DNA of 64,000 bases from Agapanthus africanus (taxonomy: Eukaryota > Streptophyta > Magnoliopsida > Asparagales > Amaryllidaceae), in contig JASDDO010000006.1 of assembly GCA_030015575.1 (NCBI GenBank), positions 323,502,361 through 323,566,360 on the forward strand, written 5' to 3'. The translations under genes were made by a program, and so were the position numbers. The notes under the pieces are model-generated. The model made no database searches and had not been told where the DNA came from. It was given only the letters and a program-made list of their open reading frames with translations. Numbering within the stretch: the first letter of the stretch is position 1; the number at the start of each line of letters is the position of its first letter. Shown here piece by piece: positions 43,139 to 54,656 of the stretch.

Positions 43139-43400
43139 AAAACCCTTTGCTAAAGAGGTCACTCCCGGTGAAGAGATCTCGGCTCTTTCCCCGTAGAATG
43201 AGGTGCAGGATATTCCAACTGAATACTACGATGCAAAGCAAAAAGGCAATCAACTATAGTGAAGTTATTACCCTGACGCAAACTTCTGTCCAAGGGGTCA
43301 CACCCGGTGAAGGGATCTCGGCCCTTGCCTCGTCGACTGAGGTGCTGGATATTCATAACCGAATACCACTGTGCAAAACAAAAGAGAACGTCCTTGCAAT
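43139..43400. repeat. Diverged ~139-bp tandem duplication in C1
   Basis: ggtcac(t/a)cccggtgaag at 43157 and 43296, each followed by gatctcggc, tgaggtgc and ggatattc in order. Confidence 0.75.
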
Positions 43401-44551
43401 AACAGCTTTTTTTGAAAAAATGTTCCAACAACATCAAACAGGTTTGTTTAGCTTGCATTGATCCGAATCAATGCAGTCCCATCAATTGATCACACCACAA
43501 AAGAACGAAAATACGATGTACGTATATGCCATCCGCATTCGCCACTGGGTCCCGTCATCACCCGTTAGGTTACTTAACTAACGACAGAGCGGGGACTGGA
43601 CTAGCGCGGGTGTAAAACATATACAACATCTACTAGTATATATATCAATATATAATAATCGCTCAAGGCGTGATAAAATACAACATCACAGAAATGTAAT
43701 AAGCATCACAGAACAATACAGATAATCTGGGATCCCCGGGTTTCATAGAGCCGCTACTGAAACCCGACGTTCCCCTGGTCGTGTGGATAGCCTGTGCAAT
43801 GAAATCCTAGACCCCTACGGGCGCGGCAAGTTACCCGCCAAAACCTGAAGCAAGGCAGCCCCCTTCAACACGTGAATGGACCACCCAGCACTTCACGAAA
43901 TCCGGTAACTTGAGCACCCCTCCTTGGGTCAACCTGTACCCCTTACGAGTGTGGCGAATAGCCTGCCAATTCTAGAGTAAAGCCCCCTCCGTCTCAAAGC
44001 CATGAGATGCGGGCCCATTGCCCTCTAGAACCCGGCTACCCGTGCACCCCTCCGCAGGGTAATCCTAGTACAGAAAGTAAAATATTCAACGGGTACATCG
44101 ATCTCAGCCTGGTCGTGCCCCAAAAGAATAATATACAAACAGACAGTGACGGCAGTCCACATGTCGGACGCTCGCCCTGCAATATCAAATGTACAAATAC
44201 AACCAAACTGTACTAACATTGCATCCAGGCTATCCACCACGACATATCCGCAACATCACAACACAACACAGAATATCAACGTGAATGTCACGTTCGCAAA
44301 TCCGTCTAAAAGGGCTATAGCAGTTAGACAGGATTTACCGATCAAGTGACATTCACGGTCGCAAATATAATGTAAATACTGTGAACTAACATATTTAAAA
44401 TTTTCGATCGACTAAATTTCCCGAAGTGGGCCCCAAGCACAACTGTAGCACTCAAAATAAATCTGGGTCCAAACAGAATATACCAAAAACCCCAATTTCA
44501 AGTCAGGAATCACTGCAGGAAAATAGGTGCAGAGAAGTTACTGTTGCACGG

Positions 44552-44590
44552 CGGAACCGCGGCCAAAAGGGGGTTACGGCCGTGGTTCCG
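44552..44590. repeat. GC-rich 13-base-pair hairpin in the C1 leader
   Basis: CGGAACCGCGGCC (44552-44564) pairs with GGCCGTGGTTCCG (44578-44590) with one G-U. It lies ~200 bases downstream of the primer site on the coding (minus) strand, where packaging or dimerisation structures occur in retroelements. Confidence 0.8.
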
Positions 44591-44790
44591 CGGCGCTACA
44601 GTGACATCACGTGACCATTTTTCTGCAGTGCTCACCAAAAACCCTGCCTGATTTTCTGCAATACACCAAATAATTTTTTGACCACATAAAAATTTCGACA
44701 GAAACTGTGATTTGAAAATGCGGTTTTTAGAAAATTCGTTCGATAGAACTTGTAAACACGTTAGAGCAAGCTAGACTAGGTTAATGGCGT

Positions 44791-44803
44791 GGCTCTGATA
44801 CCA
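44791..44803 (-). other. C1 primer-binding site (iMet type)
   Basis: The minus strand reads tggtatcagagcc, immediately after the LTR end (…GTCTTACA). Confidence 0.9.
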
Positions 44804-46764
44804 TGTAAGACTACGGTAGCGCCCCGGCCATCTTTCCGAGGCCAAAATGCGGAAACGAAAATTTTTCTTAACTTGAAAACCGGCGCTATCGTATGCTTAA
44901 AATTCGGATCGAACCATTAACCTACAACTAGCTACGAGAAAGAGGGATAGAAGGCTATACCGATCGATCCGTGTCCTTCGGTCTTCGACCACCATCCCAA
45001 GCTCCTCGCGGCATCCCCGGTCTTCATCTCCTCGTCAGAAAGGGCACCACATCGAGAAGTCTTTTTACGGGCTCCCGCTTCATCCAAAGCAACTCGGGCG
45101 TGAAGTGTGCTAGCCAACGCGTCCAAGGTGTTGTAGAGAATGTTTGTGATCACTTTGCCTCTTGCATCCATGAGATGGATGGAGGTTGAAGGTGTTGCCA
45201 TTGATGGAGAATGTAAGTTAGAGGAAGAGAAAGAAGAAGAGAAAGCTTTCTCTCCTTTTCTTTTCTTGTGATGCTCTCATCAAAATGAGAGTGAGAGTGT
45301 AGAATAATATGAGAGCTCACTACCTATTCATGGCAGCCCCTCTCTCTCATTCTGATTTCATGATTCAAATCAATCCATTAATGTGACACATTTGCTAAAA
45401 AAGAGACCATGACTCATAGTATATGTCTATGTCACATTAATGCATCTAATGATGATTTCTAGCTCACTAATGCTATTATCCAAACATTAATCCAAATGTT
45501 TGGTCCAACAAAAAGATCCGGTAACATCTAAAGTAAACTCGTGACGGATCACAAGGATACCCCTCACCTGTATATACATACCTGAACCCGCATTCCGACT
45601 GAATGCGAATGCGATGAGACTAAAGTAATCCAACAAATCTAATACTAGGATCCGGCTTAAACCAAAGCCCACTAGTATGATCCGTCCGATCGTGATCCTT
45701 GCAATACCGCACGAATAAGATTGAACCCTGCCATATATCATACGGCCTCTATAACGTTTCGCTCGAAACTTGAGAAACTGTCTGTGGGGGACTCTAAAGA
45801 CTCGTCAATACTTTGGCTGTGGATTTAACCACTAGCACGTCAGAGGTATTAGCCGTACGTAACGGGCTACCGGGTATTGACCAAAAGGGAGGTCGATGAG
45901 CGAACTCATCCTGACACCCTACTGAGCCTGTCAGTGACAATATCCGTACAGTCCGGTCCGTTCATCTATGAGCATCGCATGGCTGGCCTATGGGGTTGGT
46001 AAAAGTCAAACCCCCAAAAACGGTACAGATCGTGTCGGAGTGTAGCCCAGAACACCCTAAGATACTACTGGAATACCTACCAGTAAATCTCCTGCCTCGG
46101 CCGAGGGCTTTGTGTAATGGCTCTCCTAGACACAGCGCGATCTCACCCCTAATACCGGGAGAGACGAAACCCCTGCCGATCCGCTCACTGCCTCCATGTG
46201 GCTCGGGACTGTACCCAACTAAAACCTGTTTGCACGACTCTTTTGAGCCGTGGTAGGGTAGTAATCAAAGTACAATGGGAACTCACACGAGACAAATGAC
46301 GATCTTAGGTCGATGAACTAACCTGTACACATGTCACCAGGGACTGCTATCTGACGTCTGGTATAATCCCAACTAGCATGTTCCCGGCGAGTCCTGTCCG
46401 GTGTACTCATAACCCAATGAGCACCTGTATACATCTTAGGTGAACTAACTGACACCACTGGCTTGTGAGACCGGCCACCGTGCTTCGTCGGGGTCTCGAC
46501 TGTATACACTAGTCTACTAATGGAGTATCGATGCCCAGTCTCGAAACTCCCACGACTAGGGACCTTTTAATGATGTGCTTATAGACCCCAGTTCCCACGT
46601 ATATGATCGCCATCATACTGCTGGCCGTCAAGCAAGAATCCTAAGGGCTCTATCAATGTGTAATAGCGACCTGTAAGGTCACCTAAAGCTGTACACGATG
46701 ATAAAGATAAACCAGATAGCATACTATCATCTTGAGTAAGACTGTTCTACTGGCATAGGTCCTT
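44804..46764 (-). repeat. C1 right (5') LTR, inner part
   Basis: From tgtaagactacgg (inner end) to tcctt, where G2 is inserted; the LTR continues at 57695-57757. It contains a CT-rich stretch (about 45210-45300) followed on the minus strand by an 89-codon ORF starting at 45201 (MATPSTSIHLMDARGK…), unrecognised and probably chance or an LTR-borne relic. Confidence 0.82.
46760..46764. repeat. Target site duplication of G2 (left copy, TCCTT)
   Basis: TCCTT precedes TGTAACATCC and recurs at 57690-57694 after the second LTR. Confidence 0.93.
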
Positions 46765-47404
46765 TGTAACATCCGAGCCCAATAATACTATTTATATTAC
46801 TAGTTGAGGGTTATATATTGCTCATTTCCAATTATTCTGTTTTTCTGGGGTTTATTGCTAAATTTTAACCGGTTAAGTCATTTTGGCACATAACAAATTT
46901 TAACTCCTAAAATGAAATTTAAAATGTCCATGTTGGCCTACTCGTCACCACTAGTCGCGTGGTAGCGTCCGCGTGTCGAGATTCCGTTCCGTTTGGCTAA
47001 ACGGGCAAGTTTGGACGACTACGCGCGCGTGCAAGTGTCCGACTTGGGGGCATGCATTTTAATCATTAAACACCTCTTTTCGAAATTTGGAACCCGCTTA
47101 AAATCCTATAATTTGAATTTGGAACATTTGGGCGCAACCCGGGCGCGATTTGGAAATGTTTCATTTCGCGCCAAAAAGGCCCATTTAAATTTAATATCTT
47201 AAACTATATTATACGAATATAATTTACCTAACCGTTAAATCCTTCAATTCCTTCTCCTTTATCTCGTGATCATCCAATCACGAGGCTGAGTTTTGTAGGC
47301 CCCGCCTCCAAATCCTTTCCCTGTCTCTCTTTCTCTCATCATCATCAAATCTTTTCTCTCTCTCTCTTCAATCTCTCTCTCTCTTCCTCTATAAGTTTTC
47401 ATCC

Positions 47405-47968
47405 ATGCAGCCGCCCCTACGCATCCTCTTCTTCATGAGAAAACGCCTCAGAACCCTAACCCTAGCCCCTCGTTCTTCGCCGTCGACCTCCCCGCGACCT
47501 CGCCGTCGCCGCCCTCGCCACCACGAGACCAGCCGCACCCACTTACCTCCTTCCTCCACCGATTCCCGCACCTGCACCCAACCCGACGACGCCTCCAACC
47601 ACTGCAGAGCCCGACGTCGACGCCGCCTCTCGTCGCCGACGACTCCCGCGACTCCCTCTCACCCTCCTCGTCCCGACCTCGTCGTCGCTTCCCTCCTCCC
47701 CTCGCCGGACCAGCAACCCGAGGCCATAACCCCTTCACCTACCCTCCGCTGTTCGCCGGAGAATGCGCCGGCGATCCTCGCCGCCGTCACCAGAGCCACC
47801 TCCGTCTCCCCCTCGACCACCAGAGCCGACCACCCTCTCCCCCACTCGTCGCAGCACCCTCTCCCGCGAACCCCGAGGCCATTCAAGCCTTTGCAGCCGC
47901 CGTCGCTGCCTCGCCGGCGTTCCAGCGCCGTCGAGCTCGCCGGGGTTACCCCTGGTGCCTCTCGGTAA
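47405..47968 (+). other. GC-rich 187-codon ORF inside the G2 LTR
   Basis: Pro/Arg/Ser-rich (SPSTSPRPRRRRPRHH, TPATPSHPPRPD), low complexity, open with the same length in both LTRs (55297-55860). It lies just after the TATA-like site and ends at a splice-donor-like ctcggtaag. It is more likely a GC-rich leader than a protein gene; minus-strand ORFs over it are shadows. Confidence 0.35.
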
Positions 47969-48970
47969 GCCTTCCTCATCTTTCCTTTTTGCAAATCACC
48001 CCCCCCCCGCTGATCACATTAAGTTTATCGTGTGTTGCTAACTCGTTGCCGTGTTTCTGCCGGAATCCGACCGTGCCGTCTTGGCGAACCCGACGCTCCA
48101 GCGAAGTACCCTGGTCCGTGTGATCCCGTTGTTCTCTGTTGGGGCTCGATCCGTGGCCCGTGCTATCATATCGCGTTTTCTGCCGACATCGCATCCGTGT
48201 TCCGGTTTGCAAAACCGTCGAGGCAAGTATCTGAATACTTGCTTTAACATGCTAGCGTGCGAGATCTAGTCTTGCCACGCAGTTGAATTCATACTATATA
48301 ATACAACAACTTAATGATGGTAATTGATATCATATTATGAGTTAGAATTGACAGTTGCAGTTATCTTTAACATGGAATCGTTATAATAGTTCCTCGTAAT
48401 TAATCAACCCACTATCAATCCATAATTCAACTAAATAAAACAATTGGATCACATCTGCTTTAATTGTTAAATCATTCACGAGACAATTATTATACTTAGT
48501 GTAAATTCCTGTAGCTTCATTACTTTATGATTGTGGATATTGCTTCACCTTGTGGCTTTTGCACCCCAAAGGTGCGTGAACCTGTTAATAAGAGAATACA
48601 AAACATCATTGTGTTTACATGGAATAATATAGTTATTTACTGTTTCCTGCTGCTGTTCATTACTTGATTGTATACCTGTTGTGAGCACATACTCGTTTGT
48701 ACTACATATTGGCCTGACCCTGCCACTCATGACATATACATACATACCGACTCATCCTGTTGTACCATGACATGACTTGTTTCATGATCTCATGCCTAAT
48801 GCCGACAAACCCGACCATCCCTACTGTCTATCCAGACAGACCTACTCTTACCGGATTTTGTGTTGGCATTAGTCCTTGACTACTGAATACCTGACCTGAC
48901 ATACATAGCTTGGGGGTATGGGGAAATCAAAGATGAACCTGACTTGTAACTCGACAGTTCACTACCGTTC

Positions 48971-49250
48971 GAGTGTACACATTCCTATTCTGTGTCTAAC
49001 GGCATGTCTCGGTTTCAGCCGAGAATATTGTGGCCGTGATCCCGGGTATGTACGGGGTAATACCGAGTGTACACTTTCCTATTCTGTGCCTAACGGCATG
49101 TCTCGGTTTCAGCCGAGAATATTGTGGCCGTGATCCCGGGTATGTACGGGGTAATACCGAGTGTACACTTTCCTATTCTGTGCCTAACGGCATGTCTCGG
49201 CTGCCGCCGAGAATATTGTGGCCGTGGTCCCGGGTATGTACGGAATACTT
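48971..49250. repeat. 94-bp tandem repeat in the G2 5' LTR (three copies)
   Basis: gagtgtacac starts at 48971, 49065 and 49159; the unit includes cctaacggcatgtctcgg, a cggtttcagccg dyad and gatcccgggtatgtac. Same array in the 3' LTR at 56862-57140. Confidence 0.92.
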
Positions 49251-49808
49251 TTGGGTTACATCGACGATTCATCAATTGGTTTCAAAGACTATAGAGTAGA
49301 AAACCTGATAGGACAGTTTAGTCACCATTGCACATTACCCTGCTTGTTATTTCTTATTACTGCTCTATTCATGTTCATACTTGCATTGCTTATTACCATG
49401 TTTATACTATATACTTGATGTCGTGTCGCGCTGACGTCTGGGTTTTGCATGGCCCAGATTCCGTACCATTGTCGGCGACCGAGCAGGAGTACTTCAGCCA
49501 GCAGGCTGAACTGTGAGTTCCTTAGGGTTTAGTTTATTTATTTCATTTTATTTCCAGATGTGAGCCCGCATTATGGGACGTACTGTTTATTCATTGTATT
49601 GGATCATTAGCTTCCGCACTTATTGTTTATCGATTCTTGTTATTATGGATTTGGACATATATTAGATTAGCTTATTATCTTGTTCTTGATATCCTTACAA
49701 CCGTAATGTGACTGTGGATGGATACTTCCTACCCACAGGTAGCATGGTTGGCTATGTCACGTGCTCAATCTTGCGTACTCTGGGAAGCGGGGCGTGACAT
49801 GGTTCTTT

Positions 49809-49820
49809 TGGTATCAGAGC
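49809..49820 (+). other. G2 primer-binding site (iMet type)
   Basis: tggtatcagagc, nine bases after the LTR end; complementary to initiator tRNA-Met. Confidence 0.9.
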
Positions 49821-50167
49821 CATAGGTTAATTGGGTTGATTCTTTGTAGTTGGGTATTGCACCCGATACACGAATCATAATACCCGTGATTAGGAAACAT
49901 GTCCTGCCACCTTGACCGTTCTACCATCCTTGAATCATTCTTCCGGATCATGTCGACACGCAAACTTACTTTGCATTGTCAACTCGAAAACCTGATTTCT
50001 TGTTATCTCTAGGACTTAGGCGACTTGGGTGGAGTTAAGTAATTGCGGCTATGATACCGCGGCATAGCTACAATGCAGTACTCTATTTAAGTATCTTGGA
50101 GTTCTAGCCTTGATTTATATATTGAATCTATCATCATGCTGATGTCGTTTGTTTTGATTTCAGGACC

Positions 50168-53100
50168 ATGGCAGATAAGAATTTCAAGACGTATCAGAGG
50201 CGTGTGGATGAAGCCGCCATGTTAGGGGTGATACGTAGGATGTTGGAAAATCAGAAGAGGCAAACTGAGCTGATCCAGCAGCAAGCGGATTCATTTCAGG
50301 AGGGTTTGCAGGCTATGCAGCAGTCTGTAAACACCGCTGTAGCGAACCCAGTCGACCGAGTAGGGACCGTGGCAGATTTCAGACGGTTGGGTCCTACTAC
50401 TTTCACCGGCTTGGAGGAGCCGTTGCCTGCAGAGCAGTGGCTAGTGGACACGGAGAATTTACTGATTGCGGCACAGATCCCTGAAGACAAGAGAGTTGAT
50501 GTGGTACGCATTCAGCTGGTGGATTACGCTCGAGAGTGGTGGCTTGTGGAGGAGACCCGCTTGTCCAAGCCAATCAGTTGGGCGGATTTCTCTAAAAGTT
50601 TCTTGGAAAAGTTCTTCCCGCGGACTGCACGGGAGGAAATGGAGGAGAAATTTATTGGGCTGAGACAAAATGGAGCAGCTGTGGATGTACATGCAGCGGA
50701 ATGAACGAGACTCAGCCGTTTCGCTGGACCCTTAGTCGCCAAGGAGGCAGACAGGGCGCGAAGGTTCTTGCGCAGTTTGGATGTGGACATCCAGAGGCAG
50801 ATTGTCTCCCTGGGTTTGACCACTTTCTCACAGGTTCTTACGGCAGCCAGAGAGCAACAGAGTTTATCAGGATCGAAAGGGAACTTTCACCAGACAGCAG
50901 TTGCAGCCAGGAAGCCTGCATTTGTACCTAACCGAGATCATGGGCGCAGAGGTATTCCAGTGGACCGTCGAGGTGTAGCGCCAATGAAGAAGCATGTGAT
51001 CGTCGATCGAAGAAAGAGCATAAGTTGTAACTACTGCAATTTACCGGGCCACATGCAAAAGGATTGTCGAAGGAGACTGGGACTTTGTCTGGTTTGTGGA
51101 GCAGCCGATCACGCAGTTGGTGCTTGTCCGTCGAAGCTTCGCACGAGAGATGATATACGGAAGCCTCCGCAGAGACCGTTCCAAGGGCAGAAGCAGCTGA
51201 CACAAGGACCCAACCAGGGTCGAGCTTTCACATTGACAGCTGAGGAAGCCAAGGCATCAGGAGAAGTGGTTTCAGGTACTGTACTCGTTCGTGGTTTTCC
51301 CGCATTGGCATTATTTGATTCCGGAGCATCCCACTGTTTTATGTCATCCAAATTTATAACTACACACTCGATCACCTGCACGACCCTGTCTAGTTTCTGG
51401 GACATACACACTGGGAATGGGAAAATCATAGCTAGTAAGGAATGTAGAGATTGTACAGTTGTTGTTTGCGGACGGGAGCTTTTTGCAGATTTCTTGGTGA
51501 TTGATACGGGCAGTTATGAAGTAGTCTTGGGAATGGATTTTCTTGGCACTTTCCACACACACATTGATTGTAGGGCATGGAAAGTAATGTTCCAGATTCC
51601 CGGACACCCTGAGTTTACTTTCATTGGAGGAAGCAGTTCTGTCGGGCCAGTCGAGTTTAGGGTTAGGCCGACGAACAATGTTATTGCGGCTATGGTTGTG
51701 GATAGTAATGAAGAGCCGGCAGTTGTCCGCGACTTTATGGATGTGTTTGAAGATATTTCGGGCTTACCGCCAAAGCGAGATGTGGAGTTTGCGATTGACC
51801 TTATTCCTGGTGCAGCACCAGTATCAAAATCTTATTATCCGATGGCACCGGTGGAATTGGAAGAAGTTAAGAAACAAGTGGGTGAATTACTCGAGAAGGG
51901 ATGGATTCGAAGCAGCAACTCGCCTTGGGGAGCTCCAGTTCTTTTAGTAAAGAAGAAGGATGGCACGAGAAGGATATGCATTGATTATCGAGAATTGAAC
52001 CGGGTGACTATTAAGAACAAATACCCGATCCCTCGCATTGGAGAACTTTTTGAGCAGCTTAGTGGCGCGAGGGTATTCTCGAAATTGGATTTGCGATCAG
52101 GATATCATCAGGTCCGAGTGAAGGCAGAAGACATTTGCAAGACGGCGTTTCGGACTCGATATGGACATTTCGAGTATCTAGTGATGCCCTTCGGAGTGAC
52201 TAATGCGCCAGCAATATTTATGGATTTGATGAACATGATCTTTTCACCGTTCTTGGACCAGTTTATGGTGGTATTCATTGACGATATTCTGGTGTACTCG
52301 AAGAGTCCGGAGGAGCATGCTGAGCACTTACGGATCGCACTGCAGACGTTGAGACAAGAGAAGTTATTTGCGAAGATGAGTAAGTGTGAATTCTGGCTGG
52401 AAGAAGTGAAGTTTCTGGGGCATGTTGTGTCGGGCAAAGGAATCGCCGTTGATCCCGAGAAGATTACAGCAGTTCGGGATTGGCCTGTTCCAAAGAATGT
52501 TGCGGAGATAAGAAGTTTTCTTGGACTCGCCGGTTACTACAGAAGATTTGTGGAGAACTTCGCTCGTTTAGCTGAGCCGTTAACCAAGCTTACGCGTAAG
52601 GAGGTACCGTTTGTTTGAACGGATGGATGTGCATTGGCCTTCGAGACGTTGAAGCAGAAGTTGATAACCGCCCCGATCCTGACCGTACCGGATAATTCAG
52701 GAGGACTGGTGATTCACAGCGACGCATCTGGAAAAGGATTGGGATGTGTTTTAATGCAGAATGGGAAAATCGTCGCTTACGCATCGAGACAACTGAAGAC
52801 TCATGAGAAGAACTATCCGACTCATGACTTAGAGCTTGCAGCCGTGATCTTCGCTCTGAAGATTTGGAGACACTACCTTTTGGGCGAGAGTGTTGAAGTC
52901 TTTACAGATCACAAGAGTTTAAAGTATGTGTTCACTCAGAAGGAGTTGAACATGAGGCAACGCAGATGGTTGGAGTTGATGGCCAACTATGACCTTGATC
53001 TTAAGTACCATCCGGGAAGGGTCAACGTCGTGCCGGATGCGCTGAGACGGTTACCAGCAATTCAGATATTGACTGCACAGAGAGAGATCATTGAGGATTT

Positions 53101-54598
53101 TCGGAGATTTGACTTGGAGGTTGTGCTACCACATGCTACAGGACAGTTGATGCAGTTGCAAGTACAGTCGTCCTTAGTTGAGAAGATTAAAGTGACACAA
53201 TCGCAGGATCCTAGACTGCAAAAGTTTCGAGAACAGGTTGGAGCCGGACTACGAACCGATTTACTGATCCATGAAGATGGTTCGTTGAGATATGGTAGCC
53301 GTGTGTGTGTGCCAAAAGGGGATGTGCGTGAAGAGCTTATGAAGGAGGCACACAGTTCAGCTTACTCTGTACATCTAGGAGGGACAAAGATGTACCGAGA
53401 TATTCGACAACACTTCTGGTGGGAAGGTATGAAACGGGAAATTGCTCGCTTCGTGGCTAAGTGCTTGGTGTGTCAGCAAGTCAAGGTTGAACACCAAAGG
53501 GTTGCTGGTTTGTTGCAACCACTTCCGATTCCTCAGTGGAAGTGGGAACATATAACCATGGATTTCGTGACAGCTTTACCGCGGAGTCCAAAGGGCAACA
53601 ATGCAGTATGGGTGATTGTCGATCGGTTGACCAAGGCAGCTCACTTTATTCCTTTTCGGGTTGGTCAATCGACAGAGACTTTGGCAGAGCGGTACATGCA
53701 GGAGATTGTCAGATTGCATGGAGTACCGGTAAGTATCGTGTCCGATCGGGACACTCGGTTCTTGTCGCACTTTTGGAGGAGTTTACAAGAAAGTTTGAGG
53801 ACTCGATTGAAGTTTAGCACAGCTTATCATCCTCAGACTGATGGACAATCGGAAAGAACGATCCAGACCCTTGAAGATATGTTGAGGGCTTGCATGTTGG
53901 ACTTCAAAGGTTCTTGGGAAGATCATCTACACCTGGTGGAGTTTTCGTACAACAATAGCTTCCAAGCAACTATTCAGATGGCTCCGTTTGAAGCACTGTA
54001 TGGTCGTAAGTGCCGTTCACCTGTCTGTTGGGATGATGTTGGTGAACGAAGGTTACTAGGACCAGATTTGGTGGTACAGACAGTCGAGAAGGTGAATACA
54101 ATCAGGAAGCATATGAAGGCAGCTCAAGACAGACAGAAGAGTTGGGCCGACACGTCAAGAAGACCTCTAGAGTTCGCCGTGGGTGATTTGGTATTCCTGA
54201 AGATATCACCGACTAGAGGGGTGATTCGCTTTGGAAGTCGGGGAAAGCTTAGTCCTCGATTCGTTGGACCCTTCGAGATTTTGGAGCGTGTTGGAGAGGT
54301 ATCGTACCGGTTGGCGTTACCACCGTCATTAGCAGAAGTTCACGATGTGTTTCATGTGTCTCAACTACGGAGGTATGTTCGTGATGAGACTCATGTCTTG
54401 GATCATTCGGAGTTGACCGTACGGGAGGACCTGACTTTTGAGGAGCGACCAGTTGAAATCAAGGATCGAAGAGAAAAGGTTCTTAAGAACAAGGTTATCC
54501 CTCTTGTGCTAGTTTCTTGGGGAAATCGATCGCATGGAGAATCCACTTGGGAGCGAGAAGACGAGATCCGTCAGAAATTCCCTCATCTTTTCCAGTAG
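50168..54598 (+). pseudogene. G2 gag-pol region (broken)
   Basis: Order: Gag capsid-like domain (FTGLEEPLPAEQWL, WWLVEE, FLEKFFP; about 50400-50640), two zinc knuckles [14 protein letters not shown] and [14 protein letters not shown] (about 51028-51130), protease [10 protein letters not shown] (near 51311), RT with RSGYHQVRV and FIDDILVYS (near 52274-52300), RNase H ([11 protein letters not shown] near 52905), integrase with CLVCQQVK (near 53466) and a DDE core ([17 protein letters not shown]), and a chromodomain-like end (STWEREDEIRQKFPHLF, 54541-54595). Typical chromovirus Pol. About two breaks, so a fossil. Overlapping ORFs in other frames are shadows. Confidence 0.92.
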
Positions 54599-54656
54599 TT
54601 AGCTATCTTGTATTCTCGGAATTTCGAGGACGAAATTCTTTTGTAGTTGGGTATGA

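Larger units (their letters stand above)
39260..44540 (-). other. C1 interior without recognisable genes
   Basis: No integrase, RT or Gag motif was found on either strand. The longest ORFs (73-110 codons) have no recognisable product. The stretch contains diverged internal duplications (41640-42430 and 43139-43400). It may be the scrambled interior of a non-autonomous element. Confidence 0.55.
46765..49799 (+). repeat. G2 5' LTR
   Basis: tgtaacatccgagccc … gcggggcgtgaca. The first ~450 bp are AT-rich, then a TC-rich stretch (47330-47390), a TATA-like ctataag (47388-47394), a GC-rich block with a 187-codon ORF (47405-47968), a C-run at 48000, and a 94-bp repeat (48971-49250). Confidence 0.93.

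Noticed and set aside
47448-47738. Gly/Arg-rich minus-strand ORFs in the G2 LTRs
   Set aside because: Antisense of a GC-rich low-complexity block; no family.
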